64,000 bases of DNA, taken from positions 124,001 through 188,000 of the forward strand of contig NZ_JARQXA010000003.1 in NCBI RefSeq assembly GCF_029543155.1. Direction: 5' to 3'. The notes beneath the pieces were generated by a model. That model did no database searches. It was not told the origin of the DNA and saw only the letters and a program-made list of their open reading frames with translations. Position numbers and translations under genes: made by a program. This stretch comes from Sphingomonas sp. HITSZ_GF. GTDB lineage: Bacteria; Pseudomonadota; Alphaproteobacteria; Sphingomonadales; Sphingomonadaceae. Position 1 is the first letter of the stretch; every line of letters starts with the position of its first letter. Below are positions 51,484-59,873 of the stretch, one piece after another.

Positions 51484-52352
51484 TGGCACGGATCGCGGTG
51501 ATCGGTGCGGGGGCCATTGGCGGCACCCTCGCCGCCTGGCTGGCGCAAAGCCATGCCGTGACGGTCTGCGCGCGCTCGCCGCTCGACGATCTCGAGGTCG
51601 AGACGCCCGAAGGCGTTATCCGCGCTGCCCCGCGCATCCTCACCGATCCCGCCGACGCGACCGAGGTCGATTGGGTGCTGTGCACCACCAAGACCTATGA
51701 CTGCGCCGCCGCGGCTGCCTGGCTACCCGGGCTGATGGGCCCCACCACCCGGCTCGCAGTGATCCAGAACGGCGTCGAGCAGCGCGATCGCTTCCCCCAG
51801 GTGCCGGCGCAGCGCACCGTGCCGGTGATCATCGACCTGCCCGCCGAGCGGAGCGCGCCCGGCCGCATCGTCCAGCGCCGCAACGGCACCATCCATGTGC
51901 CCGAGGGCGAGGCCGGCGAGGCGCTGGTCGCGCTGTTCGAAGACACGCCGATCGACGCGCAGACCACACCCGATTTCCTCACCGCCGCCTGGCGCAAGCT
52001 CGCGATCAACTGCTCGGGCATCGTCAGCGCGCTCACACTGCGCCCGGCCGAAGTGGCCAATGAAGAGCCGGTTGCGGAAGTGATGCGCGCCCTGGTGCGC
52101 GAATGCATCGCCGTGGGCCGTGCCGAGGGCGCCGACCTCAAGGACGGCCTTGCCGACAGGGTCGTGGAATGGACGCGGCGGGCGCACCCGCAGTCGATCA
52201 ACTCGCTCCACGCCGACTTCAGGGCCGGCCGCCAGACCGAAGTCGATGCCCGCAACATGGTGATCGTCCGCCTCGGCGCGAAGCATGGGATCGACGCGCC
52301 GATGAACCGCGCCCTTGCATCTCTACTGAGCGCAGCTTCCACCCAGCATTAA
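51483..52352 (+). CDS. Ketopantoate-reductase-family oxidoreductase
   Basis: A 289-residue NAD(P)-dependent reductase of the 2-dehydropantoate 2-reductase (PanE/ApbA) family. The dinucleotide-binding GAGAIGGTLAAWLA is at residues 8-21, and the C-terminal domain has WRKLAINCSGIVSALT, which includes the catalytic lysine and a conserved asparagine. A true PanE would make pantoate for CoA; the weak similarity outside these motifs leaves room for another substrate, so no gene symbol is given. The ATG overlaps the DUF1993 stop. The GGDEF gene follows after 25 bp. Confidence 0.82.
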   Translation: MARIAVIGAGAIGGTLAAWLAQSHAVTVCARSPLDDLEVETPEGVIRAAPRILTDPADATEVDWVLCTTKTYDCAAAAAWLPGLMGPTTRLAVIQNGVEQRDRFPQVPAQRTVPVIIDLPAERSAPGRIVQRRNGTIHVPEGEAGEALVALFEDTPIDAQTTPDFLTAAWRKLAINCSGIVSALTLRPAEVANEEPVAEVMRALVRECIAVGRAEGADLKDGLADRVVEWTRRAHPQSINSLHADFRAGRQTEVDARNMVIVRLGAKHGIDAPMNRALASLLSAASTQH

Positions 52353-52377
52353 CCTGAACTGGCGCAGACTCGGCGGC

Positions 52378-53145
52378 ATGGACGTTGGGATTCGCGCGCT
52401 GCTGCTCAATCGAGGACTTGGCCTACTCCTGCTCGCGGGCCTGGCCGGTCTGTACGCGATCTTCGCGATCGATCTGTTCCAGGACGAAGGCGGCACCGTC
52501 ACTGGCCGCCGCATGCGGGTCGAGCTCGACGAATTCCTGCTCTACGGCTCCAGCCTGATCCTGTTGCTGTTCGGCTTCAGCTTCAACCAGCATCGCGGCC
52601 GCCTGCGCGAGCGGACCAAGCGGCTGCGCGCCGAACGCGATGCGCGCGATCTCGGCTATCACGATCCGCTCACCGGCATGCCCAATCGCCGCGCCTTTGG
52701 TGAAGCGCTGGACGGGCTTGCGCCAAGCGGGCTCCACGCGGTGCTGATGCTCGATCTCAACGGGTTCAAGGCGATCAACGACACGCATGGCCATGGCACC
52801 GGCGACGCGCTGCTGCGGGTGATCGCCGATCGCATCGCCGGCGCGGTGCGCGAGGGCGACACGGCCGCGCGGCTGGGCGGCGACGAATTCGCGGTGATCG
52901 CGCCGGGCCTTGCCAGCCCCGAGGTCGCCAAGGCGATCGCCAAGCGCCTTGCCGAGAGCATCGCGCGCCCGGTGTTCCTCGACGGGCGCACCCTTCATGT
53001 CGGCAGCGGTATCGGCATCGCCCTGTCGCGCGCAGAGAAGCTCGCGCCCGAGGAACTCACCCGCCGCGCCGATCTCGCCCTCTATGCCGCCAAGCGCAGC
53101 GAGGGCGTGGCGTTCCGCCTCTACGGGCCCGAGCTGGAAGCCTAG
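52378..53145 (+). CDS. Membrane diguanylate cyclase (GGDEF)
   Basis: A 255-residue protein with two N-terminal membrane segments (LGLLLLAGLAGLYAIFAIDLF and LLYGSSLILLLFGFSF) and a GGDEF domain (about 90-250). The active motif is intact, RLGGDEFAVIA near residue 168, together with DPLTGMPNRRAF and DLNGFKAINDTHGHGTGD, so it should make cyclic di-GMP. No receiver, PAS or EAL domain is present. No RxxD inhibitory site is obvious. It is the last gene of a three-gene plus-strand run and is followed by a repeat element rather than a terminator. Confidence 0.9.
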   Translation: MDVGIRALLLNRGLGLLLLAGLAGLYAIFAIDLFQDEGGTVTGRRMRVELDEFLLYGSSLILLLFGFSFNQHRGRLRERTKRLRAERDARDLGYHDPLTGMPNRRAFGEALDGLAPSGLHAVLMLDLNGFKAINDTHGHGTGDALLRVIADRIAGAVREGDTAARLGGDEFAVIAPGLASPEVAKAIAKRLAESIARPVFLDGRTLHVGSGIGIALSRAEKLAPEELTRRADLALYAAKRSEGVAFRLYGPELEA

Positions 53146-53233
53146 CAATGCCTCCCCGAGCTTGCCTCGGCGAGCGGGAGCATCGCGAAGCAATGGTGGA
53201 GGGGCCGCCGCGGTACGCGGCGGTAGCCCGCCC
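53146..53233. repeat. Degenerate copy of the dispersed inverted repeat
   Basis: CCTCCCCGAGC and GGGAGCATCGCGAAGC-AATGGTGGAGGGG resemble one arm of the repeat at 23207-23348 (CTCCCCG, ATCGCGAAGCGATGGTGGAGGGGG). A nearby 7-bp hairpin CCGCCGCG/CGCGGCGG follows. It lies between the convergent GGDEF and modC genes. Confidence 0.6.
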
Positions 53234-53842
53234 CTAGATCTCCACGATCCGCGTGCCCAGCCGAGCGGCTTCGTCGCGGTCGTGCGTCACCATCAGGATC
53301 GGCAGGCCCGCCGTGTCGCGCAGCCGCTCGATCAGCGCCATGATCTCCTCGCGCCGCGCGCGGTCGAGCGACGACAGCGGCTCGTCGAGCAGCAGGAAGC
53401 GCGGGTTGGAGAGCAGCGCCCGCCCGATCGCCACCCGCCGGGCCTCGCCGCCCGAAAGCGTGCGCGGCCAGCGATCGAGCAACGGGGCGATGCCGAGCAT
53501 CGCGATCGTCTCGTCGACGTCGAGCCCGCCTTCGCTGCGCCGCCCATAGAGCAGGTTCGCGCGCACGCGCAGGTGTGGGAACAGCCGCGGCTCCTGGAAG
53601 ACGTAGCCGGCGCGCCGTTCGGCCGCCGGCACGTCGATCCCTGCCGCGGCCTCGAACAGCGTCTCGCCGCCCACCCGCACATGCCCGGCATCGGGCTCGA
53701 TCAGCCCGGCGACCATGTTGAGGATGCTGGTCTTGCCCGCGCCCGACGGGCCGAACAGCACGGTGAGCCCTTCGCCCGCCTCGATCCGGCACGCGATCCC
53801 GGCCTCGCCGAGCGTCTTGGTCAGGTCGAGGTCAAAGGACAT
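53234..53842 (-). CDS. modC: Molybdate-type ABC transporter ATP-binding protein (short form)
   Basis: A 202-residue ABC ATPase with Walker A GPSGAGKT (residues 31-38), Q-loop (FQEPRLFPHL), signature LSGGEARRVAIGRALL, Walker B FLLLDEPLSSLD and switch VTHD. It sits last in a modABC order and the gene overlaps modB by 11 bp, so it should drive molybdate uptake. Typical ModC is about 350 residues with a C-terminal MOP/TOBE domain that senses molybdate; that domain is absent. Other short-form Mod ATPases exist, so this is likely real rather than truncation. Confidence 0.88.
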   Translation of the reverse strand: MSFDLDLTKTLGEAGIACRIEAGEGLTVLFGPSGAGKTSILNMVAGLIEPDAGHVRVGGETLFEAAAGIDVPAAERRAGYVFQEPRLFPHLRVRANLLYGRRSEGGLDVDETIAMLGIAPLLDRWPRTLSGGEARRVAIGRALLSNPRFLLLDEPLSSLDRARREEIMALIERLRDTAGLPILMVTHDRDEAARLGTRIVEI

Positions 53843-54518
53843 GCAGCCCCCTGCCCGCGCGCCTGGCGATCAGCTCGGAGGCGAGCAGCGCGGCAAGCGA
53901 GATCAGCACCGAGATGCCGGCGAGCCGCAGCACCTGGGCTTCCCCACCGGGGGTCTGGAGCGCGGCATAGATGGCGAGCGGCAGCGTCTGCGTCTCGCCA
54001 GGGACATTGGATACGAAGGTGATCGTCGCGCCGAATTCGCCCAGTGCGCGGGCGAAGCCGAGCACCGTGCCGGCGAGCACGCCCGGCAGGCTTAGCGGCA
54101 GCGTCACGCTGGCGAACACCCGCCAGCGCCCTGCCCCCAGCGTCGCCGCCGCCTGCTCGAGCCGCCGGTCGACTGCCTCGATCGACAGCCGCATCGCGCG
54201 CACCATCAGCGGCAGCGCCATCACGGCGCTGGCGATCGCCGCGCCGGTCCAGCGGAACAGCACCGAGACGCCGAACCAGCTCTCCAGCCAGCTCCCGATC
54301 GGCCCGGCGGGCGCAAAGGCGAGCAGCAGCAGCCAGCCGGTCACCACCGGCGGCACCACCAGCGGCAAATGGACCAGCCCGTCGAGCAGCAGCTTCCCCG
54401 GAAACCGCCCCCGCGCCAGCAGCCAGGCGAACGCGAAGGCCAGCGGCAGGCAGGCGAGCACCGCCACCCCGCCCACCTTGAGCGACAGCCAGACGATCCC
54501 CCAGAGCTCGGGCGTCAC
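53832..54518 (-). CDS. modB: Molybdate ABC transporter permease
   Basis: A 228-residue permease with five or six membrane helices and the ABC-permease EAA loop EQAAATLGAGRWRVFASVTLPLSLPGVLAG (about residues 121-150). Family motifs include LPLVVPPVVTGWLLLL and FARALGEFGATITF, usual in ModB. The start is the GTG at 54518, overlapping the modA stop as GTGA; longer frames run through modA in another frame. It overlaps modC by 11 bp, so translation is coupled. It forms the inner-membrane channel for molybdate. Confidence 0.93.
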   Translation of the reverse strand: MTPELWGIVWLSLKVGGVAVLACLPLAFAFAWLLARGRFPGKLLLDGLVHLPLVVPPVVTGWLLLLAFAPAGPIGSWLESWFGVSVLFRWTGAAIASAVMALPLMVRAMRLSIEAVDRRLEQAAATLGAGRWRVFASVTLPLSLPGVLAGTVLGFARALGEFGATITFVSNVPGETQTLPLAIYAALQTPGGEAQVLRLAGISVLISLAALLASELIARRAGRGLHVL

Positions 54519-55291
54519 AGCGGCTGGAAGCCGAAGCGACGGAAGATCGCCTTGCCCTCGCCGCTCAGCAGGAAGCGGCGGAACGGCTCCGCGTCGGGGC
54601 TGGTCGCGGCCTTGAGCCGGGCGAGCGGATAGCGGATCGGCGGGTGGCTGCTGTCGGGCAGGACGCGGACGACCTCGACCCGGCTCGATGCCCGCGCATC
54701 GGTTGCATAGACGATGCCGAACGGCGCCGCCCCGCGCTCGACGAACGCCAGCGCCGCGCGCACGCTTTCGCCGCGCACCACCCGCGGCGCCACCGCGTCC
54801 CACGCCCCAAGCTTGTGGAGCGCCGCCTTGGCATATTTCCCCGCCGGCACCGCATCGGGATCGGCGAGCGCCAGCGGTCCCGCGCCGAGCAGCCGGGCGA
54901 GCGGCAGGTTCGCGCCGACATTCCCCCGCGCGCCCCTGGGCCGCACCACCACCAGCCGGTTGCCCAGGAACGAGGCCCGCGTGCCCGGCACGATCAGCCC
55001 GCGCTTCTCGATATCGTCCATCCACGGCTCGTCGGCAGAGGCGAACAGGTCCGCCGCCGCGCCCGCCGCGATCTGCCGCGCCAGCGCCGAGCTCGCCGCG
55101 AACGAGCAGACCGGCCGCGCCCGCCCCTTCGCCGCCCAGGCGTCCGCCGCCGCGCTCATCGATTCCTGCAGGCTCGCCGCCGCCAGCACCAGCGGCGCGC
55201 GGGCCGACGCCACCGCCATGCGCGGCGCCAGCGCCGCCACGCTTATGCCGGCGAGCAGCCCGCGCCGGCCGATCCGCATCTCGATCGTCAT
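54515..55291 (-). CDS. modA: Molybdate-binding periplasmic protein
   Basis: A 258-residue solute-binding protein. GRRGLLAG suggests a twin-arginine-type or Sec signal followed by AALAPRMAVASA. The family start LVLAAASLQESMSAAADAWA and the FASADEPWMDDIEKRG and ADPDAVPAGKYAKAALHKLGAWD motifs match ModA, where the serines bind the oxyanion. The 3' end reaches residue GFQPL and overlaps modB. The start used is the ATG at 55291; a second ATG four codons later is possible. It is the first of the mod genes and follows the phytase gene by 40 bp. Confidence 0.93.
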   Translation of the reverse strand: MTIEMRIGRRGLLAGISVAALAPRMAVASARAPLVLAAASLQESMSAAADAWAAKGRARPVCSFAASSALARQIAAGAAADLFASADEPWMDDIEKRGLIVPGTRASFLGNRLVVVRPRGARGNVGANLPLARLLGAGPLALADPDAVPAGKYAKAALHKLGAWDAVAPRVVRGESVRAALAFVERGAAPFGIVYATDARASSRVEVVRVLPDSSHPPIRYPLARLKAATSPDAEPFRRFLLSGEGKAIFRRFGFQPL

Positions 55292-55331
55292 GCCCCGTGC
55301 CTGACAGCCGCCCGCCGCCGAGGCAAGGCCC

Positions 55332-56336
55332 TCACTTCAGCTTGAGCGCCTTCAGCACATCCGCCCAGCGGACCAGCTTGAAGTTCTGCGAGGCCGGCGC
55401 GTTGTCGCCGTCCTGCGCGAGCATCAGCCCGCCCTGCAGCCCCGGCCCGAAACTCGCCGTCGAGACTTCGATCCCGTCGGTCTCGCTGGTCGCGCCGAAC
55501 GTGCCCGCGACGATGCGGAAGCGCCCGGCATAGGCCATGTCCCTGAGCCGCCACAGGCCATAGGCGTTGTCGCCCTGGCTCGAGACGACCAGATAGCCGC
55601 CGCGCGCGCCCTCTGCCGCGATCGCCACGCCCTCCACGTCGTCGACCAGCGTCCGCCTGTCGACCGCGATCACCTTCTCGCCGCCCACCGGATCCTTGGC
55701 GTTCGCGCCGAAGCGCCACACGCCGACATCCTCTTCGCCGACGAACAGCGTGCCCGTCCGGTCGTCCGCGACACAGCCTTCGGACTGGCTGCCGAGCTTC
55801 ATCGTCCGCACCCGGTCCGCCACGATCTTCCCGCCCTGGCGGAAGATCTCCATCTGCGCGATCGTCCCGCTCTTATAGACAACATAGGCATAGAGCTTGC
55901 CCCCGCGCGGCGCGTACATGCACAGGCCATAGGCCTCGCCCGCCCCCGCCTCGAAGCGGCCGATCTCGGCCAGCGTCGCCGCCCCGGTATCCAGCGTGTA
56001 GAGCGCCAGCTTGCCGTTGGCCTTGTCGTTGCGGTCGCTCGCCGCGACGATCACCTGCCCGCCCCACACGCGCAGGTCGACATTGTTGACTCGCCCCGCC
56101 GCCAGCGACGACCGCAGCCTGCCCGACAGGTCATAGACGTTGAGCCCGGCCTTCTTGTCGGTCGCCACGATCAGGCTGCGCGCCGGATCGCGCGGATTGC
56201 GCCAGATCGCGGGATCGTCCGCCGCATCCTCCAGGCTCGCCACCGCCGCCGTCTCGCCGATCGCCGTCACCTGCGTGGTCGGGACGTCCTGCACCGCGGG
56301 CACGGTCTGGAGCAGCATCAGCGTGGCAAAAATCAT
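55332..56336 (-). CDS. Beta-propeller phytase (BPP family)
   Basis: A 334-residue phytase of the six-bladed beta-propeller class, which removes phosphate from myo-inositol hexakisphosphate at neutral pH using calcium. Typical motifs are DDPAIWRNPRDPARSLIVATDKKAGL near residue 40, VNNVDLR, SEGCVADDRTGTLFVGEEDVGVW around the calcium site, and DVEGVAIAAEG and SSQGDNAYGLW. The hydrophobic start (MIFATLMLLQTVPAVQ) may be a short signal sequence. modA follows 40 bp later on the same strand, so phytase and modABC may be one transcript; the link between them is not obvious. Confidence 0.92.
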   Translation of the reverse strand: MIFATLMLLQTVPAVQDVPTTQVTAIGETAAVASLEDAADDPAIWRNPRDPARSLIVATDKKAGLNVYDLSGRLRSSLAAGRVNNVDLRVWGGQVIVAASDRNDKANGKLALYTLDTGAATLAEIGRFEAGAGEAYGLCMYAPRGGKLYAYVVYKSGTIAQMEIFRQGGKIVADRVRTMKLGSQSEGCVADDRTGTLFVGEEDVGVWRFGANAKDPVGGEKVIAVDRRTLVDDVEGVAIAAEGARGGYLVVSSQGDNAYGLWRLRDMAYAGRFRIVAGTFGATSETDGIEVSTASFGPGLQGGLMLAQDGDNAPASQNFKLVRWADVLKALKLK

Positions 56337-56469
56337 GGGATCCCCCTGGTTGCGAACCGGCGCCCTTTAGGAACGCAGTGCGACGGATCGATGACAGTTC
56401 GGGGACCGCAAGACCCACTGGCGCTTCCAAAAGGCTCTAGCTAGGCTGTCGGAAATAGGGGGGAATCAC

Positions 56470-58173
56470 GTGATCATCGGCATTGATCTCGGCACTACGA
56501 ACAGTGCCGCCGCGATCTGGCGCGACGGGCAGGCCGTGCTCGTTCCCAACGCGATCGGCGACCTGCTGACGCCGTCGGCCGTCTCGTTGGACGACAAGGG
56601 CGCCATCCTCATCGGCATGGCCGCGCGCGAGCGCCAATCCACGCATCCGCGCGACACGGTCAGCGCGTTCAAGCGCTATATCGGCACGCAGCAGACGGTA
56701 ACGCTCGGCAAGCGCACCTATGATGCCGAGGAGCTGTCGGCGCTGGTCCTGCGCCAGTTGAAGGCCGATGCCGAAGCCTTTGCCGGCGAGAGCGTCACCG
56801 GCGCGGTGATCACGGTTCCCGCCTATTTCAACGACCGCCAGCGCAAGGCGACGCGACGCGCGGGCGAGCTTGCCGGCCTCAAGGTCGAGCGGCTGGTCAA
56901 CGAGCCGACTGCTGCCGCCCTCGCGTTCGGCATCCAGACGCGCGAGCAGGAGCCGTTCCTGGTCTTCGATCTCGGCGGCGGCACCTTCGATGTCTCGATC
57001 GTCGAGGTGTTCGAAGGCGTGGTCGAGGTCCGCGCCTCGTCGGGCGACAACCGGCTGGGCGGCGAGGACTTCAACGACAAGGTGATCGAAGTCGCGCGCC
57101 GCATGCTCGACCCCGCGCGCAAGCTCGACGGCGCCGACCAAGTGGTGCTGCACGAGTTGCTGCGCGCCGCTGCCGAGCGCACTCGCCGTAAGCTAACCGA
57201 AGCCGACGAGGCCGAGTTCGCGATTGTGTGGAACGGCGAGAGCTTTACGGCGAACCTCACTGCCGCGGTATTCGAGGAAGCCGCCGCGCCGCTTCTCCAG
57301 CGGCTGCGCGATCCGGTGCTCCGGTCGCTGCGCGATTCGAACATTCGCGTCGAAACGCTGAGCGAGATCGTGCTCGTTGGCGGCTCGACCCGCATGCCGG
57401 TGGTGCGTCGCGCGATCACCCGCATGTTCGGCCGCTTCCCCAACGCCACCGTCCACCCCGATCACGCCGTCGCGCTCGGCGCCGCGGTGCAGGCCGGGTT
57501 GCTGGCACGCGCGGAAGCGTTGGAGGAAGTACGGCTCACCGACGTCAGCCCCTTCACCCTGGGCGTCGACAATGCCGAGCCCGATGGCGCGGGCGGCTGG
57601 CGCACCGGGCTGTTCTCGCCGATCATCGACCGCAACACGACGATCCCGGCGAGCCGCGTCCGCTATTACGGCACCGTTGCCGACAATCAGCGCGCGATTC
57701 GCTTCGGCATCTATCAGGGCGAGGCGCGCGAGGTCGCGGGCAACGTCAAGCTGGGCGAAGTCACGCTGTCGATCCCGCCCAAGCCGGCAGGCGAGGTGAT
57801 GGTCGAATGCCGTTTTACCTATGACAGCAGCGGTATCCTGGAGGTTGACGTATCGATCCCCGCGACGGGCATCACTCGCAACCTCGTCATCATCGACGAA
57901 GCCGACGCGATGGACGACAAGCAGATCGCTGCCCGTCGCGCCGAACTGGCCGCACTCAAGGTCCACCCGCGCGAGGAAAGCGAGAATGCCGCCGTGCTAG
58001 CGCGCGCGTCCCGCTGCTACGAAGGTTTTATCGGCGAACGGCGCGACCTGATCGGACAGTGGATCGGCGCGTTCGAGGCTTCGCTCGGCGGGCAGGATCC
58101 GCGGCTGATCAGGGAAGCCCGCGCGCTGCTCGTCGAGCAGCTCGATTCGATCGAAGGCGAGCGCTTCCTGTGA
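56470..58173 (+). CDS. hscC: HscC-type Hsp70 chaperone
   Basis: A 567-residue Hsp70-family ATPase: DLGTTNSAAAIW near the start, NEPTAAALAFG, VFDLGGGTFDVS (phosphate loop), GGSTRMP (about residue 303), then a substrate-binding domain from about 375 (LTDVSPFTLGVDN, FSPIIDRNTTIPAS). It is shorter than DnaK (about 640) and matches HscC in length and in the short C-terminal helix. It lacks the usual DnaK C-terminal tail. The start is the GTG at 56470. It overlaps the next gene, a J-like membrane protein, by 4 bp, a gene pairing also seen for HscC with DjlC in E. coli. Confidence 0.85.
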   Translation: MIIGIDLGTTNSAAAIWRDGQAVLVPNAIGDLLTPSAVSLDDKGAILIGMAARERQSTHPRDTVSAFKRYIGTQQTVTLGKRTYDAEELSALVLRQLKADAEAFAGESVTGAVITVPAYFNDRQRKATRRAGELAGLKVERLVNEPTAAALAFGIQTREQEPFLVFDLGGGTFDVSIVEVFEGVVEVRASSGDNRLGGEDFNDKVIEVARRMLDPARKLDGADQVVLHELLRAAAERTRRKLTEADEAEFAIVWNGESFTANLTAAVFEEAAAPLLQRLRDPVLRSLRDSNIRVETLSEIVLVGGSTRMPVVRRAITRMFGRFPNATVHPDHAVALGAAVQAGLLARAEALEEVRLTDVSPFTLGVDNAEPDGAGGWRTGLFSPIIDRNTTIPASRVRYYGTVADNQRAIRFGIYQGEAREVAGNVKLGEVTLSIPPKPAGEVMVECRFTYDSSGILEVDVSIPATGITRNLVIIDEADAMDDKQIAARRAELAALKVHPREESENAAVLARASRCYEGFIGERRDLIGQWIGAFEASLGGQDPRLIREARALLVEQLDSIEGERFL

Positions 58174-59858
58174 GCCAGGGCGGTCCAGCCTGGAAGCGGC
58201 TCGGCCTTGCCCCCACCGAGGACCAGCGCGAGATACGCCGTGCCTATGCGCGGCAGCTCAAGGCGATCGACGTCGAGCGCGATCCCCAGGCATTCATCGC
58301 GTTGCGCGAGGCGTTCGAGGACGCCCAGCACATCGCGCGCTGGATGGCCTATGAGCGCGAGGAAGCGGAGAATCCCGAGGCCGAGGCGCCGGACGCCGAC
58401 GACATGCTCGACGAGGCGGAGATGGCCGACACGATCGGCGCGTTGCGTGTCGACCTTGGCCAGGCCCCGTCGCCAGCGCTCGCTGCGGCGCCTGCGGCCG
58501 CCGAACGAGACGGTCCCTGGTCGCCGCCAACGCCGGAGAAGTTCGACGCGCACGCCGCCGCGCTCGCCCAACTGCTTCAGCGCAACAATCTGGAACCTCG
58601 CCCCTGGCCCACCGATGCCGAGCGCGAGGAAATGCTCGTCCATTGGCGCGTGATCCAGGCCGACCCCCGCATGCAGCAACTCGACTTCTATGCCGATGCC
58701 GAGAACTGGATCGCCGGGCTGATCGGCTTCACCATCCCCTTCTCGGACACCTTGATCGTCCCGGCCACCGAATATTTCGGCTGGGTACGCGACGAGGGCA
58801 AGATCAGCCAGAGCAACGGGCTGTCCGAGGTGGTCTATCGCTACCGGATGCTCAGCTTCCTCGACGAGATCCGGGACCCGGGCGGCCAGCATTACGAGGC
58901 CTGGTGCGAGCTGACCACGCCCGCCGACGTGGATGCGGAGCGCGGCCGCGTCTCCGTAAAGAAGATCCACAAGCTGCTGCATCAGGTGCGCCTCCACTAT
59001 CCGGGGCTCGAGGGCAATTTCGAGCCCGAGCGCGTCGCCCTGTGGGATCGGGGCAATGGCGGCGATGCTCTGGGTCCACTGGTTCCCGACGAGAAGCAGC
59101 CGATCCGCATCCCCGGCTATCTGCTGTGGTTTTTCCTCGTGTTGATCGCAATCCCGGCGATCGGCAACCTGACCAAGAACAGTAGCAGCCCAACCTTCCG
59201 CCCATCGGAAGAGCCCGCCCTGCTCGCCGGCACGCTTGGGCTCAGCGACGAGAAGCGCGACGTCGAAGTGCTGCTGAAGAATGTCGGCGATGGCACACTG
59301 ACGCTGGAGAAGATCGAAAAGCAGAACCCCAAGCTTGCGCAGCTGATCCGCTCCAACTGGGAGATCAGCCATGAGGGCGGGCAAACGCTACTCAACTTCG
59401 TCAACAATGTCAGCGCGGTGCTCAACGACCAGGTGGGCGACCGCAAGCGGATCGCCTCCCCGGAGACCCTGCTCGCCTATCGCACGCTGGTAGCGGACAA
59501 GGCCCGCGCGCTACGCAGCATATCGCCTCAGAAATGCGCCGACTTCTTCCGAGGCGTGACCGTTCAGGCGCGCGACCTGACGCCAGAGCTGCTCAAGCGC
59601 GAGCGCGCGATGATAACGCGACTGCTGCTCGAACCCGGTGATCCGGCGCCGCGCAGCGGTCCGACGACCTTCATGATTCCCAATGCGGTGTTCGACGAGG
59701 GCGCCCGGCGCGCCAAGCTCAGCCAAGCCCGGATGGAAGGCGGCGCGATGAACAAGGGAACGCCCGCGGACATCTGCAATGCCCGGATCGGCTTGACCGA
59801 AGCGGTGATCGCTATGCCGGCGGGATCGGAGAAGACGCGGCTGCTACGGGCGATGTGA
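58170..59858 (+). CDS. J-like co-chaperone without HPD, membrane-anchored
   Basis: A 562-residue protein coupled to the Hsp70 gene by a GTGA overlap. Residues about 7-50 resemble a J domain: LGLAPTEDQREIRRAYARQLKAIDVERDPQAFIALREAFEDA has the helix II and III pattern. The HPD tripeptide between the helices is absent; the loop reads AIDVERDPQAF. It would not activate Hsp70 in the usual way. A single membrane helix lies at about 316-336 (GYLLWFFLVLIAIPAIGNL), and a 220-residue C-terminal domain follows. The start is the GTG at 58170; the longer frame from 58059 lies inside the Hsp70 gene. It ends 15 bp before the convergent lepA stop. Confidence 0.78.
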   Translation: MSQGGPAWKRLGLAPTEDQREIRRAYARQLKAIDVERDPQAFIALREAFEDAQHIARWMAYEREEAENPEAEAPDADDMLDEAEMADTIGALRVDLGQAPSPALAAAPAAAERDGPWSPPTPEKFDAHAAALAQLLQRNNLEPRPWPTDAEREEMLVHWRVIQADPRMQQLDFYADAENWIAGLIGFTIPFSDTLIVPATEYFGWVRDEGKISQSNGLSEVVYRYRMLSFLDEIRDPGGQHYEAWCELTTPADVDAERGRVSVKKIHKLLHQVRLHYPGLEGNFEPERVALWDRGNGGDALGPLVPDEKQPIRIPGYLLWFFLVLIAIPAIGNLTKNSSSPTFRPSEEPALLAGTLGLSDEKRDVEVLLKNVGDGTLTLEKIEKQNPKLAQLIRSNWEISHEGGQTLLNFVNNVSAVLNDQVGDRKRIASPETLLAYRTLVADKARALRSISPQKCADFFRGVTVQARDLTPELLKRERAMITRLLLEPGDPAPRSGPTTFMIPNAVFDEGARRAKLSQARMEGGAMNKGTPADICNARIGLTEAVIAMPAGSEKTRLLRAM

Positions 59859-59873
59859 TCGCCCGTTGCGGCG

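Noticed and set aside
58059-58169. Earlier start for the J-like gene
   Set aside because: It lies inside the Hsp70 gene in another frame and adds a basic, Arg-rich stretch; the GTGA overlap start fits better.
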